In this document: positions 52,985-60,664 of the stretch, one piece after another
Layout: every line of letters starts with the position of its first letter
Position numbering within the stretch: position 1 is the first letter of the stretch
Assembly (NCBI RefSeq): GCF_018780075.1
Contig: NZ_JADMKB010000032.1
Coordinates: forward strand, 1-64,000
Reading direction: 5' to 3'
Source of the DNA: Hydrogenophaga sp.
Lineage (GTDB): Bacteria > Pseudomonadota > Gammaproteobacteria > Burkholderiales > Burkholderiaceae_C
DNA: 64,000 nucleotides
The notes under the pieces: generated by a model
Database searches by the model: none
What the model was told of the DNA's origin: nothing
Seen by the model: the letters and a program-made list of their open reading frames with translations, nothing else
Translations under genes and position numbers: made by a program

Positions 52985-54595
52985 TCACCCACCGACGGGG
53001 GCGCCGAGTTCGCGCCGCGCGCCCGATGGCAGCTCAGCCGCTGCCCAGCCGATCGCCAGCACGATCACCATCAACAGGGCGTTGACCGGGATCTGCAGGT
53101 TGAAGTCCACCGTGGCGTGAATCGCCATGGCCAGCGTGGCCATCAGGGCGCCAAAGGCCATGCCCCGTGCCATGCTGGAGCGCCGCCGGGCCAGTGTCTG
53201 GAGGTTCTTTGCCAAGCTCAGCAACACCAACAGACCCTTCAACCCCAGTCCGACCAGGCCCAGGTTGGCGGCCGTTTCGGCGTAGTCGTTGTGGGCATGG
53301 TCAAAAAAGGCGTCGCCTGGGGAGCGGTACCGGATGAACGACCCGTAAAAGCTGCCCGCGCCGGTGCCCGCGACGGGAAAGTCGTCGATCAGGTCCAGGG
53401 CGAAGCGTGCGGCCAGCTGCCGCTCTTCGACCGATTCCTGTTTGCCCACGGGCCTGACCTCTGGCGCTTTCTGTGCCGCAGCGCCTGGCGCGGGCGGTGC
53501 GACCGCGCCGGTGCTGGGCGCTGCGTTCTGCCCTGCAGGCCCAGGCGGGGGAAGTGGGTTGGCTGGGCGTGCTTCCGGCACGGCGTCCTGTTCCATCAGC
53601 AGATCGGTGCCCTGGATGCGTTCCAGCACCTTTTCAAGCCCCACCCAGGTGCCGACCACCAGCACGTCGATCACCACCAGGCTCGCGACCAGCACCACCA
53701 TCGAAGGCGCAGCGCGCCGACTCAGCAGCAGCGTCAGCAAGCCCGTGACCAGCATGGCCGCAAAAAACGCCGTGTTGCCCATGCGCGAGCGCGTCAGCAC
53801 CAGCGCGATCACGAGCACGACCAGCACCAGGCGCAAACGCATCTTCGCGCTCAGCACGAAAGCCAGCGCACCGCTCACACGGCCGCGCCAATGGCGGCCC
53901 TGTTGCGAGCGAGCCGACCCCAGGCGCGCCACCATGAGGCCGATGCCCATGGACAGCACCAGCACCAGAAATCCCGCCATGTGGTTGCGGTTGCCAAAGC
54001 TGCCCTTGACCTCGGCGTGGGAAACATCGAAATACAGAAAGGGGTAGCGCGCCTGGGCCGACCAGAGCAGCAAACCCAGCAACGCCTGAAACAGGCCGAT
54101 CAGCACCAGCCCCATGACGCCGGTGTCGATGCGCTGGCGGTTGCGCATCACCAGCACCACCAACGCAAACGCCAAGGCCAGTGCCAGACCCAGGGCCGCC
54201 TGGATGCGGGTGTGCTGTGGGTCCAGGCTCAGGGTGAACCGGGGTGTCACGCCCGCCTGCACGGCCCAGGCCTCCGGCGACAGCCATTGCACCAGCGGCC
54301 CGGGCAGGGGAGAAGCCTGCAGCGCCATCCAGGCAGACAGCACCAGCAACAGGCCCAGCGGCCAGCGCACCGGTTTCAGGCGCGCCAGTGCCTCGGCGCC
54401 GTGGTGTCGCCACAGCCAGCCGGCCCAGGCGCTCAAGCCGAAGACCGTGAACACCATCGCCGCGACCGCCACCGTGCGTTTGCTGCCCAGCGGCAGGGTC
54501 GCGAGCCACACCGTGGCGAGCAGACCGTAGAGCAGGCCACCGTCTCGTGGTTCGGCCGCGGGCGCCGGGTCGCGCGTTGTGAGAAGACCCATCAA
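52985..54595 (-). CDS. Wzy/O-antigen-ligase-family polymerase of the exopolysaccharide operon
   Basis: The 536-residue protein has about 11 membrane helices and the Wzy_C-type signature region VKGSFGNRNHMAGFLVLVLS, then VLTRSRMGNTAFFAAML. A large periplasmic loop (about 325-430) contains a Pro/Ala-rich insert, followed by AGTGAGSFYGSFIRYRSP and FFDHAHNDYAETAANLGL, the conserved H-x-H-N-D-Y motif of this superfamily. Such proteins join lipid-linked repeat units into polymer, or ligate polymer to an acceptor. It is the last gene of a six-gene operon with Wza-, Wzc- and EpsL-like proteins, so it is most likely the exopolysaccharide polymerase. A 4-bp overlap links it to the preceding gene. Confidence 0.85.
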   Translation of the reverse strand: MMGLLTTRDPAPAAEPRDGGLLYGLLATVWLATLPLGSKRTVAVAAMVFTVFGLSAWAGWLWRHHGAEALARLKPVRWPLGLLLVLSAWMALQASPLPGPLVQWLSPEAWAVQAGVTPRFTLSLDPQHTRIQAALGLALALAFALVVLVMRNRQRIDTGVMGLVLIGLFQALLGLLLWSAQARYPFLYFDVSHAEVKGSFGNRNHMAGFLVLVLSMGIGLMVARLGSARSQQGRHWRGRVSGALAFVLSAKMRLRLVLVVLVIALVLTRSRMGNTAFFAAMLVTGLLTLLLSRRAAPSMVVLVASLVVIDVLVVGTWVGLEKVLERIQGTDLLMEQDAVPEARPANPLPPPGPAGQNAAPSTGAVAPPAPGAAAQKAPEVRPVGKQESVEERQLAARFALDLIDDFPVAGTGAGSFYGSFIRYRSPGDAFFDHAHNDYAETAANLGLVGLGLKGLLVLLSLAKNLQTLARRRSSMARGMAFGALMATLAMAIHATVDFNLQIPVNALLMVIVLAIGWAAAELPSGARRELGAPVGG

Positions 54596-55269
54596 GACCC
54601 CAGATCCACCTCGTGGGCACTGGCCAGCGCCAGCAGCGCACGCTGCTGTGATGGGGTGGCCTGGGCGTGCATGGTTGTCACCGCCTGCCGGCGCACCGGG
54701 CTGAGGTTGGCCCAGTGCGCAAACGCCACCACCCCCAAAGCTTGCTGCACCCCACGCTCGCGCTGACCATGGGCGAGGGCGCGGTCAAAGGCGCGCCACA
54801 TCGCCGACCGGTGCGGTTCCGCTTCGGCCACCTCCAGCAAGGCGAGCTGGTGAAAGGCGAGCGCCTGGTTGGCCCAGGCGCTGGGCACCATCGGCCGCGC
54901 CGCCGTGGCCTGCTGCAGGTGCGCCAGCGCCTGCTTGAGGTAAGGCCCTTGCACCAGCGGGTCGGGATCGGGCCGCAGCGCCACGCTGAGGTACAGGTAC
55001 GCCATGGCTTCGTGCAGATCGGCGGCCTGTGGTGTGATGGCCAGCGCCCGGTCCAAGGCGGCGCGCGTCCGCAACCAGGCCTCGGGATCGGGCGGCTGCG
55101 CGCGAGGTGCCTGCCAGGCCCGGACCTGCGCGAGCGGCTGCATGGCCAGGGCGTTGGCCCGCGCTTCTGGCCAGAGCTGTACCGTGATGAGACCCATGGC
55201 GGCCAGTCCGGCGACCGCCAGCAGCAGCCTGCCGAGGGCGGGCGCATGGGGCCAGCCGAACGGCATCAA
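54592..55269 (-). CDS. membrane-anchored TPR-like protein of the exopolysaccharide operon
   Basis: This is a 225-residue protein with one N-terminal membrane helix (GRLLLAVAGLAAMGLITVQL). The helical remainder has degenerate tetratricopeptide features (LDRALAITPQAADLHEAMAY, LKQALAHLQQATAARPMVPS, ANQALAFHQLALLEVAEAEP). It is probably periplasmic. Genes of this sort follow Wzc and precede the polymerase in several betaproteobacterial exopolysaccharide loci, but a precise role is unknown. Overlaps of 4 bp on both sides (54592-54595 and 55266-55269) tie it to the operon. Confidence 0.7.
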   Translation of the reverse strand: MMPFGWPHAPALGRLLLAVAGLAAMGLITVQLWPEARANALAMQPLAQVRAWQAPRAQPPDPEAWLRTRAALDRALAITPQAADLHEAMAYLYLSVALRPDPDPLVQGPYLKQALAHLQQATAARPMVPSAWANQALAFHQLALLEVAEAEPHRSAMWRAFDRALAHGQRERGVQQALGVVAFAHWANLSPVRRQAVTTMHAQATPSQQRALLALASAHEVDLGS

Positions 55270-56006
55270 GCGCTCACACCCCGTGCACGCTCCATTTGCA
55301 GGATCTGTCGTGGGTGGTGCCGCATGAGGTCGTCGGCCACCTCGTCGCCCCAGCGCTGGGTGATCAGTGCATGCGCGCGGCTCAGGCGAGGCGGTCGCGT
55401 GCTGCGGTTGTGCGCGTCACTCGCTACCACACGCACCGACTCTTCGTCGAGCAACTGGTGAGCCAGCTTCTGGGCCTGCCTGCCGAAGTCGCCGGTCACC
55501 GAGCCGGCGGTGAGCTGCAGCCAGCAGCCGGCGGCCAGAAAGGGGTCGATGCGCCTCGGGTTGTCCATGAAAGACCTGTTGCGCTCCGGGTGCGCCAGCA
55601 GCGGCCGGATGTTCATCTGCAGGAGCTTCTCCACAAACTGCAGACTGCCCACCGGCACGCTGCCGTGTGGCAGCTCCAGCAGCAGCACGCGCCACCCCCG
55701 GTGTTCCCCCAGAAACGGCACCTGACCGCGTTGCAGCAGCGCCAGGCTCTCCAGGGACACCCGCACCTCGGCGCCCAGGCGCAGCTCCAGCGGGATGCCC
55801 TGCTGGGCCAGCGCCAAGCGGTAGGCGCGCAGGTACACCTCGATCTTCTCCCGGTGGTTGTCGTAACGACCGGGGTGGATGTGGGGTGTCACCACGCTGG
55901 TGGTGATGCCGTCGGCCACCGCCATCCGCGCGAGCTCCACGGCCTCGGCCAGCGTGGTCGGCCCGTCGTCGATGCCCGGCAGCAGGTGGCAGTGCAGATC
56001 GATCAT
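55266..56006 (-). CDS. PHP-type protein tyrosine phosphatase (CpsB/YwqE family)
   Basis: The 246-residue protein is a metal-dependent phosphatase of the PHP superfamily. Metal-binding motifs are visible: MIDLHCHLLPGIDDGP at the start, VVTPHIHPGRYD, RLGAEVRV, PLLAHPERNRSF and VVASDAHNR. CpsB-type enzymes dephosphorylate the tyrosine-rich tail of the Wzc/CpsD autokinase and so set chain length and export activity. The gene overlaps the 3' end of just such a kinase gene by 4 bp. All expected ligands are present and the length is normal. Confidence 0.93.
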   Translation of the reverse strand: MIDLHCHLLPGIDDGPTTLAEAVELARMAVADGITTSVVTPHIHPGRYDNHREKIEVYLRAYRLALAQQGIPLELRLGAEVRVSLESLALLQRGQVPFLGEHRGWRVLLLELPHGSVPVGSLQFVEKLLQMNIRPLLAHPERNRSFMDNPRRIDPFLAAGCWLQLTAGSVTGDFGRQAQKLAHQLLDEESVRVVASDAHNRSTRPPRLSRAHALITQRWGDEVADDLMRHHPRQILQMERARGVSA

Positions 56007-58312
56007 GCCGCCTTGCTGCTGTAGGCCTCACCGTAGGCCGACCCGTAGCCCTTCTTGCCATAGCCGTATTTGCCATAGCCCGAATAGTCGCCGTGGTAGC
56101 GGCTGGCCCGCTGGAAGTCGAAGTGGTTGAGCACCAGGCCCAGCACGTGCCCGTCCGCGCGACGTACCCGCTCCAGGCCCTTGAGCACCATCGGCGTCGA
56201 GGTGTCCATTGCCTTGCTCACATAGATCACGCCCGTGGCCACCGAGCAGAGCATCAGCGCGTCGCTCACCAGCTCCACCGGCGGCGAGTCGATGATGATC
56301 ATGTCGAACTGTTGGCCCAGTTCGGCCAGGCGTTCGCGGAAGCGGCTGGAGCTGATCAGCTCCAGCGGGTTGGGCGGCAGCGGGCCCGAGGGCATCACAG
56401 ACAGGCGTGTGCCCTCGATGCGCTGGACGCAGTCGGCCAAGGGCTTGTTGCCCGCCACAAAGTTGGACAGTCCCAGGGCGGTGGGCGTGAGGTCGAGCGA
56501 CTTGGCCACGGACGGGCGGCGCATGTCGGCGTCGATCAGCAAGGTGTTCTGCGTCTGCGCGTGCGACAGCGCGAGGTTGATCGCAAAGGTGGACTTGCCT
56601 TCGCCCGGCAGGCTGGAGGTGATCACCAGTGTGCGGTGGGGCTCGTCCAGCGCCGACAGCAGCACGCCCGAGCGCGCGGTGCGCACGGCCTCGGCAAACA
56701 CCGAGTTGGGTTGGTCGGTGAACAGCCGGGCCGACGCGGCGCGGCGGGCATCGGCCTTGTTGAGCAGGGGCAGCGTGGTCAACAGCGGCACCTGCAGTTT
56801 GCGCTCCACATCGTCTGTTGTCTTGATGGTCTTGTCGAGCTGGTCGATCAACAAGGTGGCCGCCACCCCCACCATCAGGGCCAGCAGCATCGCCACCAGC
56901 ACCACCAAGCCCTTGCGGGGCTTCACCGGCCGTTCCGGTGTCAGCGCCGGGTCGACCACCCGCGCGATGGGCGACTGCAGGTCGCTCGTGCTGTTGGTCT
57001 CTTTGGCCCGCGTCATGAACATGTTGTACATCTCGCGGTTGGACTCCACCTCGCGCTGCAGCACCCCCAGCTCGAACTCGGCGCGGTTCAGCGTCTGCAC
57101 CGACGAACGCGCCTGACCCAGCGTGCGCTCGATCTCGCGCTCCACCGACTGGGCTGCCTCAAACTCCCGCTTGATGCTGGCCACCGTGGTGTCGAGCTGG
57201 CTCTTGAGGCTGGCCTTGCTGGCTTCCAGCTCGGCCTTGGCAGCCACATGGCGTGGGTGTTCAAAGCCGTAGCGCTGCGAGGTTTCGCTGAACTTGCGCT
57301 CGGCTTCCAGCACATTGCGCTTGGCTTCCGCCACGCCGGGCGCGCGCAGCACCGCCGGGATCTCGCTCAGGTCGGCGCCCCGGGCCGCACTGCGGATCTG
57401 GCTGTAAGCGGTTTCGGCGTCGGTCCGGCGCAGGCGCGCGTCGATCAGGCGGGTGGTCAGCCCTTCCAGCTGGCTGCTGGAGCCGCTCTGGGCCAAGCCC
57501 TGCGTCGAGATGATGCCGCTGCGCTCGCGAAAGGCCTGCAGCGCCCGCTCGGACTGCAAGACCTTGTCTTTCAGGTCGGTCACGCGCTCCTGCAGCCAGT
57601 TGGTGGCCTGGCGCGTCATCTCATAGCGGGCGTTCAGGTCGTTTTCAATGAACACTTGGGCCAGCTGGTTGGCCGCCCGCGCGGCCAGCGCCGGGTCACT
57701 GGACTCGAAGCTGACCTTGGCAATCTGGCTGTTGCGCAAGAGCTCCACCGACACACTGGCCTGAAACGGCGCCACCACCGCTGCGGTCAGGCGCTCGGGC
57801 GTCCACGCTGCTTCCGCTGCGGGTTCTTCCATGCCCAGCGCCTGCGTCACGGCGCTGGTGAGCGCGGCCAGCGGACCCGGCTGGGCCGTGCGCGGATCGA
57901 ACTCTGGGTGGTCCCAGAGCTTCAGGGCCTGCACGGTCTTCAGCGCCACCTCGCGAGAGCGCACGATCTCCAGCTGCGTGGCCAGGTACTCGCGGTTGCC
58001 CGATGCCCCGGCATACACGTCTTGGATCGACACCACCTGCGACTTGCCCGATTCAAACATCACCACCGCGGTGGCGCGGTAGACGGGTGTCATGCTGAGC
58101 ACCAGGGCCACCGCCAGCAGACCCACGGCCAACACCAGGCCCAGGATGGACCACTTGCGCTTCGCCACGCTGCGCCAGAGTTCAACCAGGTCGATGGTGT
58201 TGCCATCGACGGGGTCACTGGATGACCGTTGATCGTGCCGGTCGGAAAACGGGTTCCAGCGGCTGCTGCTCATCGCGGCAGCGGCCGGACTCGTGGTGGA
58301 GGGGGTCATCAA
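56003..58312 (-). CDS. Wzc-like polysaccharide co-polymerase and tyrosine autokinase
   Basis: The 769-residue protein joins a Wzz domain (TIDLVELWRSVAKRKWSILG, first helix about 55-75) and a long periplasmic coiled coil with a GNVR-type region. A second membrane helix lies near 465-485 (LVVLVAMLLALMVGVAATLL), followed by a cytoplasmic BY-kinase. The kinase has Walker A SSLPGEGKSTFAINLA, Walker A' LLIDADMRRPS and Walker B MIIIDSPPVE. The last 31 residues hold eight tyrosines (YHGDYSGYGKYGYGKKGYG and on), the autophosphorylation cluster. It controls polymer length and export with the Wza-like protein; the phosphatase gene that reverses its phosphorylation follows with a 4-bp overlap. Confidence 0.95.
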   Translation of the reverse strand: MMTPSTTSPAAAAMSSSRWNPFSDRHDQRSSSDPVDGNTIDLVELWRSVAKRKWSILGLVLAVGLLAVALVLSMTPVYRATAVVMFESGKSQVVSIQDVYAGASGNREYLATQLEIVRSREVALKTVQALKLWDHPEFDPRTAQPGPLAALTSAVTQALGMEEPAAEAAWTPERLTAAVVAPFQASVSVELLRNSQIAKVSFESSDPALAARAANQLAQVFIENDLNARYEMTRQATNWLQERVTDLKDKVLQSERALQAFRERSGIISTQGLAQSGSSSQLEGLTTRLIDARLRRTDAETAYSQIRSAARGADLSEIPAVLRAPGVAEAKRNVLEAERKFSETSQRYGFEHPRHVAAKAELEASKASLKSQLDTTVASIKREFEAAQSVEREIERTLGQARSSVQTLNRAEFELGVLQREVESNREMYNMFMTRAKETNSTSDLQSPIARVVDPALTPERPVKPRKGLVVLVAMLLALMVGVAATLLIDQLDKTIKTTDDVERKLQVPLLTTLPLLNKADARRAASARLFTDQPNSVFAEAVRTARSGVLLSALDEPHRTLVITSSLPGEGKSTFAINLALSHAQTQNTLLIDADMRRPSVAKSLDLTPTALGLSNFVAGNKPLADCVQRIEGTRLSVMPSGPLPPNPLELISSSRFRERLAELGQQFDMIIIDSPPVELVSDALMLCSVATGVIYVSKAMDTSTPMVLKGLERVRRADGHVLGLVLNHFDFQRASRYHGDYSGYGKYGYGKKGYGSAYGEAYSSKAA

Positions 58313-58932
58313 AAAAAGCTTTCTTCAACGGTGATCAGGTCACCCGGGCCGATGCTGGAGTCGAGCTCCACCCGTTTCGATGTCTGTGTGGTGTCGCGCT
58401 CGCGGATCACGAAGATTTTTTTGAGCGAGGCGCGTTCTTCAAAGCCGCCTGCGAGGCTGGCCGCCTTGCGAACCGTGAGGCCCGGCTGGTACGCAAAACT
58501 GCCCGGGTTCTTCACCATCCCAGTGATGAAAAAGGGCCGGTATTCGTTGATCTCCACCGACACGCGCGGATTCACCAGAATGCGGCCGCGCAGCCCGTTG
58601 GTGATGATCCGCTCCAGCTCGCCCAGCGTGGTGCCGTTGATACGGATTTCACCGACCGATGGGAAAAAGATCGTGCCGGCGTCCGTCAGGCGGATCTTTT
58701 CCTTGGTGAAGTCGTCTTCGCCAAGGACGCGGATCGAGATCACATCACCGGCGCCCAGGGCGTAAGACGACAAGCCGCTGTTGATGGCCGTGCCCTGAGC
58801 CCAGGCGGGCGCGACGCTGCCCCCGCCCAGGGTCAGAGCCACGGCCAGCGCCACCAAAGGCACCCAGCGGCTCAGAGTGCGGCTTCCTCCAACAAGAATG
58901 TTCAGCATGCCGTACCGGTTGTCGTGGCTCAC
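58309..58932 (-). CDS. Wza/EpsE-like polysaccharide export protein
   Basis: This 207-residue periplasmic/outer-membrane export protein has a signal peptide (VPLVALAVALTLGGGSVAPA then WAQ) and a Poly_export domain (YALGAGDVISIRVLGEDDFT through GTTLGELERIITNGLRGRIL). An SLBB domain covers about 130-200 (VEINEYRPFFITGMVKNPGS, YQPGLTVRKAASLAGG). It lacks the lipobox cysteine of E. coli Wza and the C-terminal membrane helix, as do the shorter EpsE-type homologues. It would form the outer-envelope channel used with the Wzc-like kinase. Overlaps of 4 bp bind it to the EpsL-like gene before it and the kinase gene after it. Confidence 0.92.
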   Translation of the reverse strand: MSHDNRYGMLNILVGGSRTLSRWVPLVALAVALTLGGGSVAPAWAQGTAINSGLSSYALGAGDVISIRVLGEDDFTKEKIRLTDAGTIFFPSVGEIRINGTTLGELERIITNGLRGRILVNPRVSVEINEYRPFFITGMVKNPGSFAYQPGLTVRKAASLAGGFEERASLKKIFVIRERDTTQTSKRVELDSSIGPGDLITVEESFF

Positions 58933-60155
58933 AGTGCCGCGCTGACGCTCAACAGCACCGTGTTTCGTTTGTGGTTGTTGGGCGCCAGCGTGGAATCGCG
59001 CTGGGTGCGCATGACGTCCAGGCCCAGGGTGTAGTGACGGTTCAGCCCGTAGGTGAGGCCCAGGCTGGTGGAGCGCGTGTCGTCCCGGCGGGCGCTGTTC
59101 ACAAAATCGGTCCTGATGTCCGACACACCGACGCGGCTGCTCACCGCCTCACTCCACTGATGGCTCCAGGTGAGGCCCAGGCTGCGGTTCTGGTTGTAGT
59201 CACCCTCGGCCAGCGCGTCTTCCGCAGAACGGTTGGCCACCAGGACAAACACCGAGTACGACAAGGGCTTCCATTCCACCGAGGCTTCGTAGGTGGCTTT
59301 GGACACATCGGCTCTGGTGGCGCTGTCAAAGCGCTTTTTCTGCTGGCCCACTTTGACGCGACCCGTGGTTTTGGCGGTGGCTTCCCATGTGACGCCCGCG
59401 AGCAGGCGGGTGTCGGTGTTGTTGTTGGCGGTGCCCACCCGGTAATCGTTGGCCGCTGCGCGGGCCTCGGCCACGAGGTAGGTGCGCGGCATCACGCGCC
59501 AGAAATAGCGCCCTGCGATCTGCCGGGTATCCACATCGGAGCCCTGGGTGGTGACCAGGTTGTTCTGGTAGCGCTTGCGGTTGGCGCTCACCTCGGCCTC
59601 CAACCGACCCTGGGCCTGCCGCGCGCCGTAGCTGTACAGGGCGTTGAGGTTGTTGCCTTGCCACCGATCGGGGGCCGCGGACGCGACCACCGCGTCGGCC
59701 CGCGCGTCGTAGCGGTTCTGGTAGCCCAGGCCCCAGTTCAGGCGCGAGCGGGCGCTGAACTCGTGCGCCCCGGTGGCGCCCAGGTCGTGGTTGTTGGTGT
59801 TGTCGGCGCTCAGACCGCTGTAGCGTGAATAGGCGCCGCCGTAGCTCAGGCCGTAAATGCCCGAGCCGTTGCGGGCGTCCAGCTTCAGGGCGGGCGCCAG
59901 CGTGGACACGCGTGCCGAGACGGTGTCGGTGGGCGCAGCGCGCACGTTGTCGTCGTGCCCCAGAGACAGCTTCACCGAGGGGTACAACAGCACCCCCTCG
60001 GCCAGGCGCACCGCGCGGTCTGGCGTGGACGCACCTGTCTGCGCTTGCGCCAGCGGAGCGGCCAGAGCGAGCGCGGCCATCACCGCCGCCATGACAGCGC
60101 TGTGGGAAGCGAACGCGGGAACGAGGGGGAAACGCTCAACGTCTGTCATGTGCAT
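58929..60155 (-). CDS. EpsL-like outer-membrane beta-barrel protein
   Basis: The 408-residue product starts 9 bp after a strong ribosome site (AGGAG). It has a signal peptide (VMAAVMAALALAAPLAQAQT) and then about 350 residues of alternating polar and hydrophobic strands rich in Tyr, Arg and Asn (for example SYGGAYSRYSGLSADNTNNH and RLNWGLGYQNRYDARADAVV), ending in VLLSVSAAL. This is the pattern of EpsL-type barrels found at the head of betaproteobacterial exopolysaccharide operons. It probably forms or assists the outer-membrane exit pore. It is the first gene of the operon, and the 13-bp motif shared with other loci lies 36-48 bp upstream of its start. Confidence 0.85.
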   Translation of the reverse strand: MHMTDVERFPLVPAFASHSAVMAAVMAALALAAPLAQAQTGASTPDRAVRLAEGVLLYPSVKLSLGHDDNVRAAPTDTVSARVSTLAPALKLDARNGSGIYGLSYGGAYSRYSGLSADNTNNHDLGATGAHEFSARSRLNWGLGYQNRYDARADAVVASAAPDRWQGNNLNALYSYGARQAQGRLEAEVSANRKRYQNNLVTTQGSDVDTRQIAGRYFWRVMPRTYLVAEARAAANDYRVGTANNNTDTRLLAGVTWEATAKTTGRVKVGQQKKRFDSATRADVSKATYEASVEWKPLSYSVFVLVANRSAEDALAEGDYNQNRSLGLTWSHQWSEAVSSRVGVSDIRTDFVNSARRDDTRSTSLGLTYGLNRHYTLGLDVMRTQRDSTLAPNNHKRNTVLLSVSAAL

Positions 60156-60190
60156 GGTAGGAGACTCCTTGTGTGTGAAAAACTAAAAAC

Positions 60191-60203
60191 GTCAAAAACG
60201 TAA
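60191..60203 (-). promoter_or_regulatory. shared 13-bp motif upstream of the EpsL operon
   Basis: GTCAAAAACGTAA on the plus strand differs at one base from the copy upstream of the ParA-like gene (7958-7970). A partial direct repeat (AAAAACGTC) abuts it on the EpsL side. It lies in the probable promoter of the exopolysaccharide operon. Confidence 0.35.
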
Positions 60204-60249
60204 GTAAAAATCAAAAAATGATAAATCATTGTAAATGGCTGGGATGTCT

Positions 60250-60588
60250 TCAGGAAGCAGCGTTGTTCGGCCCCGCTTCGCCCACCATTTGCCGGCGCAG
60301 CTTGGGCCCTGCAAAAAACTTCACCGAGCGGCGCGCCTTCACGTCCACCGGCTCCCCTGTGTGCAGATTCCGGCCTGGCCGGGTATTTTTGTTGCGCAGC
60401 TCAAAATTGCCAAAACTGGCCAGCTTCACGTTTTTGCCTTCGGCCAGCTTGCTGGTCAGGATGTCGAAGAACCCGTCGACCACGTCCCTTGCTTCACGGT
60501 GGCTCAGACCGATCTGGTCCGCGAGCATCTGAACGATCTGGGTCTTGGTGAGCGAAGAGATTTCGAGGTCGTCAATGAGCAAGTTCAT
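60250..60588 (-). CDS. IHF-alpha-like DNA-binding protein with altered DNA-kinking residue
   Basis: The ATG at 60588 gives a 111-residue protein of the HU/IHF family with a slightly extended N-terminus: SSLTKTQIVQMLADQIGLSH, DVVDGFFDILTSKLAEGKNV, KLASFGNFELRNKNTRPGRN. The IHF-alpha-type arm should read RPGRNPKTGE, where the Pro intercalates into DNA to make the sharp bend. Here it reads RPGRNLHTGE, with L75 encoded at 60364-60366. The rest of the arm and the C-terminal helix (KARRSVKFFAGPKLRRQM) are intact. The gene sits between a glycosyltransferase and the exopolysaccharide operon, so it may be a locus-specific architectural regulator rather than the housekeeping IHF subunit. Confidence 0.88.
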   Translation of the reverse strand: MNLLIDDLEISSLTKTQIVQMLADQIGLSHREARDVVDGFFDILTSKLAEGKNVKLASFGNFELRNKNTRPGRNLHTGEPVDVKARRSVKFFAGPKLRRQMVGEAGPNNAAS

Positions 60589-60664
60589 GGTGATTGAGGA
60601 GTCAGAAAGCCAAGAAATGGGTCGCGGGGCAGGCGGGTTCCCGCGCGACCAGCGTGGGCTGGGT

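Noticed and set aside
56093-58225. 710-codon plus-strand frame opposite the tyrosine autokinase
   Set aside because: The translation is His/Gln/Arg-rich and domain-free, and the minus-strand frame encodes a complete Wzc-like protein.
52352-60155. PEP-CTERM/exosortase system suggested by the EpsL-type operon
   Set aside because: No exosortase or PEP-CTERM sorting signal is visible in the window; the small exported protein ends in a low-complexity tail instead.
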